This document shows, one piece after another, positions 1 to 10,900 of a DNA stretch of 64,000 bases. The position numbers and the translations under genes were made by a program. The DNA is from Antitrichia curtipendula. Lineage: Eukaryota > Streptophyta > Bryopsida > Hypnales > Leucodontaceae. The stretch is taken from positions 11,798,696-11,862,695 of the forward strand of contig OX579638.1 of the NCBI GenBank assembly GCA_951230915.1. Reading direction: 5' to 3'. The notes beneath the pieces are model-generated. The model was not told where the DNA came from, ran no database searches, and saw only the letters and a program-made list of their open reading frames with translations. The first letter of the stretch is position 1. Every line of letters starts with the position of its first letter.

Positions 1-159
1 CAAGTAGTCAAAAGTTAAGAAAATTGTTGGGCCTTAAGCTACTACTTGGGCACATGTTGTGTGAAAATTTCAAAGAAAATAAATAAAAATACCATTTGTC
101 GTGATTTCCCCAAAATCACTATGTTACCAAAAAATGCACTTTGGTCCTTTAGGGGTTAA
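1..159. mobile_element. Right end of a TTAA-type inverted-repeat element (left end outside window)
   Basis: The sequence ends in CCTTTAGGGG followed by TTAA at 156-159. This is the same terminal motif that closes the complete element at 703-1635 (ACTTTAGGGG-TTAA). Its partner end would lie before the window, so the assignment rests on one terminus only. Confidence 0.35.
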
Positions 160-702
160 ATTGGGGATCCAAATCAATTACATTATCCTCATTTTTTCTT
201 TGGCCAAGATGGGTACCAAAGTTTTGATATGACTACAAACAAGTAATAAAAAATATGGAAGATTTGTTTAAAATCAAATTTCAATCAATTTTAGTTTGAA
301 ATTTATCCAAAATACAATTGGATTTTTAAAATCTAAATTTCTTATAATTGGCTAAAACTTCACCTGCAGTGCATTGGTATAAAGTGACCAAAGTTTTAAG
401 GATGAAAACTTCAATAGTTTTTTAAACACTACATAAATATTGTTCTATTTTTCTTAATATTTTTTTTATAGATCAATTTCAATTTGGAACATAAAAATTC
501 AAAGATAACTCAAATTTATAAGCACTAATATATAAGAAATTCAAAAATAAAATTTGCCTCCTAAAAGGGGGCCTTAAATTAGGCAGTGTTCATGAAATGG
601 ATGATTTGGCATTTAAATTTTTTTAAGACTGCTGAAATGTGTGTCCACGGCAATTGAAATGGCATACAATGTTGACCAACGTTAAGGGGTCTTTTTTCTC
701 CC

Positions 703-1635
703 TTAACCTCTAAAGTCCCATTATCTCTTTGGAAGACAAAATGGATTTCGGGCAGACTCCTATGGTCTCAATAATTGTCATGATTTTCTACATTTTTTTT
801 GTGAAGATAGATAAACACATTAGCTTTCAAAAACACAAATTTTTATTTCAATTGGAGCCCTTGAGCAAAAGTTATGGCACAAAAAAAACTTTTTTTAGCT
901 TGGCGGGCAAAAAAACCCCTTCAAAACACTTTTAAGCAAAAAAAATTTGAAATTTTGTTTTGTATAGATTATATTTCTGTGTACATGGGAAGCTTTGATT
1001 CATTCCATTTGGATTTGTTATGTAAAATTTATGGACAATCTTGTTTTGGGGGCAATTAGAGCATCTTCTTGAAAAAATTTACTTGTAGGATTCAAATATA
1101 ACCTCAATTTTCACAATTTTTCAAAAAGAAGAAGTTACACAAGGTAAATCTCTCTTGCTAGAACAATCTCACCATTGAGATTAGTGTATTTCAATTCCAT
1201 CATAGAGCTATTAACAATTTAGATTTTCCTTCAATCTTGAACCTTCTACTTAACAATTTTTTAATGCGTGAAAATTGAGTGTGTTTTTTTGGAAGTTTTT
1301 TTTCTAGACTCTCAACTCAATTCTTTATCATATAAAATTAGAAATTCAAAATCAGTAGAGCAAATATTATAAGTTACGAAGGTGTAAAGCCACAAAATGT
1401 AGTTGAGCAATGTGCCCCAAAAACTTGTTTCCTTCACTTTAAACGCAAATATCTAGCAATCTACATGGTCAAAGTTTGTGAAATTTCTTCCACACATTCT
1501 CATACTAGTCTAATACAAGATCCGGCGGTTAGGTATGCAAAAGAAAACATTTTAGATGTTTAAGGTCTTTGCTATAGAAATGACAATTTTGCGTGGTTTT
1601 TGATGGAAAAGAGGCCTCGGGACTTTAGGGGTTAA
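703..1635. mobile_element. Non-autonomous DNA transposon with TTAA ends (piggyBac-like)
   Basis: The left end reads TTAACCTCTAAAGTCCC and the right end GGGACTTTAGGGGTTAA. As inverted repeats they match at 16 of 17 positions. If the outer TTAA on each side is the duplicated target, the element proper begins CCY and ends GGG, as piggyBac-superfamily elements do. The 933-bp interior is AT-rich and has no transposase-like frame, so it is non-autonomous. A 2-bp TA duplication inside TTAA is an alternative reading. Confidence 0.6.
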
Positions 1636-2628
1636 ATGGAGACCGAGATTGCAACTTTCCAACCATCAAATGACTTTCTTCAATTAAAAAAAAGTCACTT
1701 CCACAGATCCAAGGAGGGATTATTCCAATCCCCAAGGAAAAATGGTGTAGTCTGGTTAACAATAGGGATAATTACATCTTTTTCACCCCATCCTAAATCT
1801 TCAAAGAATAGAAATGTGGCACTCTCTCATTGTCTCTTTGTGGCTTATGGAGGTTCCATTCTTTAAAGATTGAGGATGACCTTTCTTCTCCTCCTCCGAA
1901 GATTTCTTCATAGAAGAATTCATCTCACTATTTAAATTGTCATTGTTCTTTTCACCTCTTCTACACGCCAAGGATTTTGCCGTCGTCCCCATTGCTCTTG
2001 CTTTTCACCTTTTCACTTCTTCTCGTTGGTTTTTTCATTAGGTTGTCGTTGGTTTTGCACTATTTTTTCGGTGTCTTGCGAGTTTTGTGCACTGGAGAGC
2101 TTTGTATTTTGCACTAGTAAATATTGTTGTTCATTCTTTGTTCATGAGAAAAGTGGGGTCACACCTTCTTCGTAAATTTCGGCTCCTCATTGGCTCCTCT
2201 TTTCTCTTCACAACTTCTTATTCTTCATAGAAGTTTCATTCTTGGAGGAGTTGCGACAAGTGACAACCCCTAATGTTATGGATAAATTATTATGCCCATT
2301 TACTGCCTACCAGTAACTAAGACTACAATGAACCTCGTGTACGACTGACTCGATGCTTCCAGACCAACGGTTCGGTTCCATCCAATCCAAGAGTCTGGAA
2401 TCCGAACCAGTGCGGCATCTTGGTCATTTGTTGAAAGGAAGCTCTCCTCTGTCCATGCCAGGTGCACTCACCAAGGTTTTGGTTTAGGGTTCGCGGTGCA
2501 TTGCCGCCAACTTTGCGCGTTACGGCCGGTCTCGTCGCCCCGATTCTTCTGTTCGCCGTGGAGCTGTGTTTGGTGGTGAGCTTACGACGATTTTGTCCTT
2601 CTTTTGGTGCCAGTTTGCGCTCGCGAAG

Positions 2629-3368
2629 GTGAGTTTTCGTACTTGGACGGAGTCGGTATGGTTGTACTTTGCGTTCTTCGATTATTTTGCTTCCTCCTCG
2701 TGTATAACGCCGAATTTCAGAGCTCGGGTGTGGGAGAACTTGCCGTGTCTAGTTTCCCGCGATTGGTAGAACTGTTGCTCTGATTTATTCTCGAGACTGT
2801 GAATTCGACTGCGAAGAGGTGGCTTCTTGATACTATGTTAAGGTGTTGTTTGTCTGTAGTTAGTGTTTGTTGTGTATGAGAGCGACGTTTAAGATACTCG
2901 TCGTGGCTTATAGATTTCCTCGGAGAGAGCGTTTAGGGAGATTATGTCATGTTTCGTTTTTGCGTGTTATCACGATGATTTTTTCACTGATTTTTGGACG
3001 CTTCTGGAATAAATCCTGTCATGGCTTACTGTAGGTATACTGCGAATGCTCTCCAGTTAAGTATGTATCTCTATGATCACATTTTATGATCGTGAGAATG
3101 GTATGTCTTATAATTAGAGTTTAGACACTTAATGGGAAATTTATATGTACCGGAGTTTTTTTTTGTCTTCCATACGAGACTGTTCCATTGTTAGTGAGCA
3201 TCCTTAGGGGCCAGGTTCTTCATTTTCAGTACGCGAGGGAAGTAAGTATGCACAAGAATGACTTTGAGCTGGTATCATGTATAATTTACAGACATCTGTT
3301 TCTATGAACGTGTGTTATGCTGGCTTTTGGATTATTTTAAGAGTTGACATGGTGTGTTTCATTTTCAG
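2629..3368 (+). other. Probable 5' UTR intron of the SERF-like gene
   Basis: A strong donor (GAAG|GTGAGT at 2629) and a polypyrimidine-AG acceptor (TTTTCAG at 3362-3368) bracket this stretch upstream of the single-exon CDS. The preceding 200 bases are GC-richer and promoter- or leader-like. A leader intron is inferred from sequence signals alone. Confidence 0.45.
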
Positions 3369-3495
3369 ATTACCTCGTTGGACGGGTTACAAGTTTGCCA
3401 GACCTGGTACTCGAATTTTGAAATTATTTTGGTGACTGCGAGCGACTTCTTCAAAGAGCAAACACAGGCCAGTCCAATTGTAGGAAGTAGTAATC

Positions 3496-3738
3496 ATGGG
3501 TGGTGGCAATGGACAGAAGGCCAAGATGGCCAGGGAACGGAATGCAGAAAAGCTCAAGGGCGCCGGCAAAGGTAGCCAGCTTGATTCCAACAAGAAGGCC
3601 ATGAATATTCAGTGCAAGATCTGCATGCAGACTTTCATGTGCACCTCTAATGAGGCTAAGTGCAGAGAGCACGCCGAAGCGAAGCATCCGAAGGTGGAGG
3701 TGACAGCATGCTTCCCTCATCTGGCAACTACTAAGTGA
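3496..3738 (+). CDS. SERF/4F5-like small zinc-finger protein (At2g23090 type)
   Basis: This intronless CDS encodes an 80-residue protein that is almost collinear with the small plant protein typified by Arabidopsis At2g23090. The N-terminal third (MGGGNGQKAKMARERNAEKL) is the basic 4F5/SERF segment. The rest is a C2H2-type finger with CKICMQTF, then a histidine pair in REHAEAKHP, and a conserved ending ACFPHL. The length matches the family (about 78 aa), and the ATG is the first in frame with the conserved MGGGN start. Molecular function in plants is poorly defined; SERF homologues in animals influence protein aggregation. A leader intron probably precedes it. A threefold 39-bp repeat lies in the presumed 3' UTR. 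Confidence 0.93.
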   Translation: MGGGNGQKAKMARERNAEKLKGAGKGSQLDSNKKAMNIQCKICMQTFMCTSNEAKCREHAEAKHPKVEVTACFPHLATTK

Positions 3739-3822
3739 CTCGAATGGAGTCAGGCGTTCTCGCTGAGAGATACTCGTTGCTAAAAAGATAGTCACAATAC
3801 TCGCTCGTACTACTAAAGACAT

Positions 3823-3938
3823 GGTTTCCCGCAAGACTAATAGTTAGTTTCAGCTTGCAATTTCCATAAGACTGAGAAAGAGCTAATTTTAGCTCGCAAT
3901 TTCCGTAAGACTGAGTAATAGTTAATTTCCTGCTTGAA
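3823..3938. repeat. 39-bp tandem repeat, three copies, in the 3' flank of the SERF-like gene
   Basis: Three adjacent imperfect units start near 3823, 3861 and 3900. Each opens with TTTCC(C/A/G)(G/T)(C/A)AAGACT and continues through a TAGTTA/GCTAAT-type segment to GCTTGCAA or GCTCGCAA. The unit length is 39 bp. The position just after the stop codon puts it in the likely 3' UTR. Confidence 0.7.
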
Positions 3939-4081
3939 GTTGCCATATTGACTTGTATAACGTGTTTTGGAATGGGCCCGTCAATTCATGGAGTTTTTAG
4001 ATAAGCTCGATCTTTTGGATTGTGTTTTCTGGCCGATCGAGAATGTTGTACTGGTTCTGTTGTCATGTACAGCTGACGATC

Positions 4082-4087
4082 AATAAA
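4082..4087 (+). terminator. Canonical AATAAA poly(A) signal candidate
   Basis: An AATAAA hexamer lies about 345 bases after the SERF-like stop codon, in a T-rich context. Plant polyadenylation signals are loose, so this only suggests where the transcript ends. Confidence 0.35.
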
Positions 4088-4099
4088 TTGGCTTACTAA

Positions 4100-7000
4100 T
4101 GTCAGGCTGTAGCTGATTTTTTTACCTCTTATGCTGGCATTTCCGAGGGATTGGGACTACATGTAATCTGTTTCTTTTATTTTCATGATCGCAGATAGTG
4201 TAGTTACTGCCGAAACGCGAATCAGCTGTTATTCAGCTCAAGTTTTTCCCAATTAGAATCCCATTTTCTGTATGTAATATCGGTTGTTTCTGTTCAGTGG
4301 TTGCACATTACTTGTCACGCTTGTTCCCATCCGACTGGTCAAACTGCTGCTGACAGAGTCGACGTACCTGATTAAAATCCCATTGGGCCAACAATGGACC
4401 TGGTCTGGGTGAGAAGACAAATAAGTGGTGGCATGAAACGAGTGATCTTCAGCCCGTCTCTGCAATATTCAGCACTCGATTGTTGCACATTGGAAACGGT
4501 CTTGAACAATCGAGGATTGTACATACTTCAATCTTACTGAAGTTCTCCTCGAGGATTGAAGTACCAATTTATCTATATACGGAAGCTGGCAGATGAATCT
4601 CTTTGCTCTTGAACATATAACGTGCGAAATCTTACAAGCCTATAAATATTCTGTTGGTCACTTCCATGTGGCAGCGAGGCTTTTGACATTGACGAGGTAC
4701 GCAAAACCAAATGCCAATGTCTTCAAGCTGCTGAATTGCAATTCTTCATTAGCTGTGGCTGTTGCAACGCTTGAAAAGAACACGCGGAAATCTTTCACGA
4801 AAGCGTCTCGGGCAGTCGTCTCGGAACAACAATTTGTCGTCACTCCCGTGATAGTAACCTCGGTATTCCCTGTCTCATATAGAGAGCTCTTCAATTTTGT
4901 GCCTTAGAACGCACTGTAGGTGTGCTTCAGCACAAGCTTGTCACTCTGAATGCAGGAACCGAGAATCCCGTGAGAGTACAGACCGACGACACTAGGGGGG
5001 ACAGAGCTCTCACCTTCTAGAGCGAGATTTTTGTATATCTTTCCATCTTGAATCCCATGCAACTCTTAGACCCTGAATGCGAAGTATCCAAAGTATAAAC
5101 CCCTTGTAGGTTTATGGAACTTGATTCTGGAATCGCCTCTTATGGTTAGATCTAACCTTCTATTCTATTACTCTTCATTGCTGGGTAGCCTAGCCAAAGC
5201 TAATGTAAATTTCCTTGCAGTAGGGAATAGGGAATGCTACGCGAGTATTTCTAAAACAACCGTGATAGTGTTGTTTACGTAACACCGCCTTCTACGCATC
5301 AGGGTCCCTGTTTCGAATTGAGTATTGCTCGTAGGAGTTTTCCATTTCCAAGTCGTGGCTGCTCAATTTGGTTCGATTTGGTTACCGCACTAAAATCAGA
5401 AAGAGATGAGCTCGATCTAAAGAGAAGTACTAATGCCCTGTCAACTTTTGTCTGTCGATCTTTTACCATCCATCTCTCCCGCTACCGAATTTCAGCGGAG
5501 CACCAACGAAGATGGAAAGTAACCGACCGTGTACATGCAAGCCAAGCCGTGAAGATTGCCGAGGTGCAACATAGTGTTCTCGGTCTTCGTGCAGCCACGG
5601 TAATGGGTGGAGAATCAACTTTCTACAGTCACAGGCTTGTGTTGGAGGTTGTGAAAGAGGAGCTGAAGCTGGAAGAGTGTGTGTTTCTGGAATGTTGATT
5701 GACTATCGTATGCAAGGTGGCCTGGACGTTGCCTTTTGGAACCTAGGGTCTCTCCAGAGACTCTTCATTTCAGCTGGAAGTCTCTTCTGAAGCGTCTCTG
5801 ACCTTGTGATGTCCTCATCTGGTGGTTATTTTATTGTCACGGAAGGTTTGATGCACGGTCGGTGGCCTCAGGGTAACTTTAAACTCAGTATTTGTGGTGA
5901 CTGTCAGTTTACTGCATTGTAATCCACCTGATTAGTCATCTGTATTCTCTGTTTCTTCGTACATGTAGCCTGTCAACAATTTGCCTTAATCTCAATTTGA
6001 AGCGTGGGTTTGCAGATTGTGCAGTTGTGTATTCTTGTCTTAATAGATCGGCAAGGCATTGGAGAGCTTCACAGGCATGCAGCTCTCGTGCATCTCTGAG
6101 TCTTTCAATGACTGGATTGCTGTTATACGAGGCAATCAGTCTGCCATTGTTAGAAACTTGGGCGGAGACGTATCTTATACAACCTGAACCTTTTGTTTCT
6201 ACGAAGTTTTCATGTGGGAATTAGTGAGTGAGATGGTTGTTGGAGTACTCTGTTCGAGGTCCGAGTTTATCTATAAACGAAGATGGTTTATGCGATGCTC
6301 TATAAAATTCACATTGCTGAACATGTGGGCGTCAGTGCAGCATGAACTTAATTGATTTGTAAACCCTATCCAGACGCATACCTAGGCGGGCCATGGTAAC
6401 TCATCACTTGTTGGACTATGACACTTTCGGCCATACCAACCAATTGTCATCCTACGTGGGCACACCTCTTCATGTCTTTCTTTCCATTTCTCTGAAGTGA
6501 AGAGGTACTTGGCTTATTTCTTATTTCTCAATGCCCTGGTCGAAACTATTGAACCCCTGAAACCGGCGACCTATCTTCGAGTTTAGCAAATTCTTTGCAG
6601 AGAAATAATGCCATTTTTCTTGTTGCCTCTTTCCCTTCTCTTCATGCCTCTCGGTGTGGCGACAATGTATATCTCCATGCTGTAATTATCCCAAATGTTC
6701 TTGGTTAGGGTGATGCAAGTGTCCGTTTGATATTGCCATATCATGGAGCTTAGGTCGAAGACGGATCTTCTCTATATGTAAATTTTGAGTTTCGAGTGCG
6801 AGTTTCTCGACAATCACAAAGTAATTTGCTTCAGGTCTACGATTGTTGCTTCTGCAGATGCTGAAAGGCAGCTTTGATGTCGAGGTCTTTCGTTGGTCTA
6901 TTCCTGCAGCGAAGAGCATCTGCATGCGCCTGTGGCTAAATTTAGGGTTTCATATAGAGGTATACTAATGGCTTTGGCTTTTCTTTGCCAAGCCCTTTTG

Positions 7001-7981
7001 TCCTCCTTCCCAATTGGACTTGTAGACGAGATAATTTAATTTTCGCAGTTCCATTGATGACATAGTTTAATCTGTATCAGGTGAGCATTTGGAGAGGTGT
7101 CTGCAGATTGCTAAGAGAAGGTTTAAGTCTTTCTTCCTTCTCTCCACTGAAGCATGTGCTTCACCGCTGCAGTTTGCTAATGTACCCTTTTTCTGTCATG
7201 GCTGCCATTGCGGTGTCCAGTACTCGTGAAATTAGGTCTATCATATGCAGAAAATTTGAATGCAGTTCTAGTAGCTGGAGGAATCGAGTTGTCATTGGGA
7301 GTTTGACCTAGATTTTTTCCTGTGAGTCTCTTACTCTATCTCCGTCCCATTTTTTCCTTGCATATGCACTTAATTCCACGATTCGGGATTGACAATTGCC
7401 CTCTGAGGCTGTTTTGAGTAATGCTTTCAGTTTTCGAATTAGGGTTCCGAATCAGAGTCTAGCCCATGTCTGTCTCTTTCAGTGGCATTTTGTATTCTGT
7501 TTTTGGCTTCAGAAAATTCCGTGCAGAAACTGAAATATTGTTGTTGAGCAATGTGCATCGTTCTGTCGCCATCACGACATAGCTGAACTTATCACGACCT
7601 TGTTTGTGTTTGATGCCCCTCTTTTTGCTGGCGTTCGAGAATCAGAATTCTTTATTTGTGAGATGTGGTAGCAGTAAGTGATTTGCACCTATAATCTTCT
7701 TCCGCTTTCTTGATAACATTAACTTTTAATGTAGTTTTTTTAAGTCATAAAGTATAATTCTGCTGCAGACCTGATCTAGGTTCTTCGTTTTGGAACTATT
7801 GTAGTATGATGATAATTCTAGTGCTTCTGAGCTCGTGCTAGCCATGTTTGCCTCGACGATAGTGTTCCAAGTTTTGTGACCATATCCTGACGATGGATCA
7901 CTGGGTCGTGAAGAAAGGCTAAGGCTCCATTTCTGAGGAGCTGAAGTGAAAGAACAGGAGGGTTGCAATATGACTTTCCTC
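4100..7981. other. Intergenic region and probable promoter/leader of the AP-1 gamma gene
   Basis: No coding gene could be supported here. The longest open frame (5318-5698) begins at TTG and resembles no family known to me. Composition is intermediate (less AT-rich than the repeat blocks), as expected for a promoter and an intron-containing 5' UTR of the downstream adaptin gene. I see no clear repeats in it. Confidence 0.5.
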
Positions 7982-10900
7982 ATGGGAAATAAACTGAGGT
8001 TCGTTGCTCACCCCTGTGATTTCTTGTAGCGCTCGCAGATACTAATCGCTGATGTGAATCACTCTAGATTATGAAAAAGAGCATCAATCCAGGGGCTGTG
8101 CTTTGAGTTCTTGCAATTTTTGCACGTACAGGGACATGATACGCTCCATCCGGACGTGTAAAACGGCGGCTGAGGAAAGGGCAGTCGTTGCCAAAGAGTG
8201 CGCAGCATTGCGTGATTTGCTTAAAGAGCCAATCCAACATCATAGACATCGCAATGTTGCAAAGCTTATGTTCATTCACATGTTAGGCTATCCAACTCAT
8301 TTTGGCCAGATGGAGTGTATTAAACTGATTGCCGAAGGCGACTATCCAGAAAAACGGATCGGGTACTTGGGACTTATGGTGCTTCTTGATGAGCGCCAGG
8401 AAGTTCTCATGTTAGTCACAAACTCAATCAAAAAGTATCCAATCCTGATTTATACTGGTCTCATATTCCTGGTTTCCACGGTAAGTTCTTTCGGGTTGTT
8501 GAAAAGACCGTGCAGGTCTGTAGTTCTGGGTAATACTTCTTATCACTGAGTGCACATGTAGGTCTAAACATGATTGTAACTGCCGTTAAGATCGGACATC
8601 TTGGACTGTCATTGCTAGAAATTTTTCCTTCAAAGCATGCTTGTTGAAGCTGTGGATGTGCGGTGCGCTCTCGATTGTCTAAAAATTTTCCACGTTTATT
8701 TGGGACTTAACTCAAGGCAGTGACCTGCACCATACAAATCAACATGTCGTTGGGCTAGCCCTTTGTGCTTTAGGCAATATCTGCACAGCTGTAATGGCAC
8801 GGGAGCTTTCCGCTGAGGTTGAGAGGCTGCTTCTTGACAGAAATGCTTACATCCGCAAGAAGGTACTATTTGACCGGGTTACATCCTTCCTTTTTCTTGA
8901 CATATTATGTATTCCCACTGTTTATTTTTTTGGTGTGCACTTCAAACTTTGTGAGTTTTAGAAGTAGGTATTAGTTATCATTTGTCTTTTCAATCTATGG
9001 TATAGTGGCAATGTAGGCTTTAGCTCATTCGGGTATTGGTGTAGCGAATGTTAGCCTCGGATACTAGGACTACCATGGGCATTAGGGGAAACCTCTGGCC
9101 TTGTGTTACTCACGGTAATGAGAAGTTATACAAAAATTAGTGATGGAGAGATAGAGTAATGACAGATTCGAGAATAATTCAATTCTAAGAGCTTGTACCT
9201 GTAAGAAGCGGTCTATTTTTCACAAGGGAAGATTCAGAATTCAATGGTGCAGGGTGGGGTTACGTGGTCTTGTAGGCAGCTCTGTGCGCAGTTCGAATAG
9301 TACGTAAAGTTCCGGACCTCATTGAGTCCTACAAAGGTCCAGCCTTAAACCTCCTCATGGACAAGCATCATGGTGTCCTCGTTGCAGGAGTCAAGTTATG
9401 CATTGAGCTCTGTTTGGCCAGTGATGCAGCCCTTGAACTTTTCAGAAAGGTGCGTCTTCATATTAAATCCCGATTGTTTAGTTTTATATAGAAAAAAACA
9501 TTTGATCATGGTGTTATGAAACTTGGCTGATGAACTTCCAATCAGGAAAGGAAAGGAACTCTTCGTCTAACGAACTCAGGTGGCATTGACGATAAATGTG
9601 CAGCAAGTATCAACAGTAGTGAGATTACTGAAGAACCTGGTGCTAGGTGGCTATGTTCCAGAATACGATGTGACTGGAATTTCAGATCCTCTATTACAGA
9701 TAAAGATTCTCAAGTTACTGCGCCTTATAGGCAAAGGGGACAGTGACTCGAGTGACATCATGAGCGATGTTCTTGCACAGGTTTGTAATCTGATCCTGAA
9801 TTTTTTTTCTGCATCACTCTTGTTATATAGTTTCGATGCGTTTTCGAAGTGACGTGCTGTCAGAGTGCTTGGAACGTAACGAAATTCCTCTCTGTTATTT
9901 ACGGGCCAAATTTATGACAGTCACTATGTGGTGCCTATTGCAGGTTGCTACCAACACGGAAGGTACAAAAAATGCTGGGAGAGCGATATTGTACGAATGC
10001 GTGCTGACCATAATGGCAATTGAGGACATCGGGGGGCTAAGAGTACTGGCAATTAATATCCTCGGCCGGTTTCTGGCAAATATAGATAACAACATCAGGT
10101 CGGTGGGCTTCTTTCTTGCGTTCCTAGTTCAAAATCGCATGCAAGGAAATTAGGTCATCATATGTATTCGCTATTCAGCTTTAGAGGAGGTGCATTAATG
10201 TGAGGGTCTTTTCATACTTATTTAGCGCCTCTTTTACGACTCATAGGTCCGAAGTTTCTCTTAGGGGCAATCCGACTGTTGTTCCCACAGTTTTGGTCTA
10301 TAAATTAGTGTGCCTATTTGGTGAAAATGAAGACTTGAGCCTCATATTTCTTGTTACAGGTACGTTGCTCTTAATACTCTTGTCAAGGTTGTCGCTGTGG
10401 ACAATCAAGCTGTGCAGCGCCATCGAACTGTAATTGTGCACTGTATAAAGGTACGTCTCAAGTTTTCTTCTGTTTCTTGCAACACAAGCTTTGCTTCCTA
10501 TCGCTCTTCTTAATAAATAAAAGACTAAGATTTGAATTGACTGTAGAATGTAATATTGTATTGCCTGTGAAATCGTTAATATTCTGGCGTAAGACAATTT
10601 TAGGGTCTTTGCACAATGGTTACGGGGGTAGTTCTGAAAAAGGCAGCCCGAGTGTGGATTACTTTCATGTTTTCATGCACCCTGACTGCTGACATAAGAT
10701 CACGTTGTTCAAAGTGGTTGCTTTGACCACATATCCAGGACTCAGATGTTTCAATCAGGGCACGAGCTTTGGCGCTTGTTGTTAGCCTTGTTAACGAGAG
10801 TAACGTGAAAGCATTGACCTCAGAGCTACTTGAATATCTGAAAGTTAGCGACCCAGAATTCAAAGCGGACCTTGCGGCAAAGACTGCTGCTTTAGTACAA

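Larger units (their letters stand above)
1..2400. other. AT-rich intergenic repeat DNA
   Basis: No gene is recognisable here. Open frames are short and show no family resemblance. The stretch holds the right end of one TTAA-type element (ending at 159) and a complete one (703-1635). Around 1702-1745 there is a reverse-orientation copy of a short repeat seen again near 20490-20550 and 39498-39550. Composition changes to a more GC-rich, gene-like character after about 2300. Confidence 0.6.

Noticed and set aside
5318..5698. 126-codon open frame upstream of the AP-1 gamma gene
   Set aside because: It starts at TTG and has no conserved motif. The region looks like promoter or leader of the adaptin gene.
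9580..9603. Upstream acceptor choice (exon from 9580) in AP-1 gamma exon 5
   Set aside because: It would insert eight residues absent from the family. The acceptor at 9602-9603 gives an exact length match (FRK then [12 protein letters not shown]).
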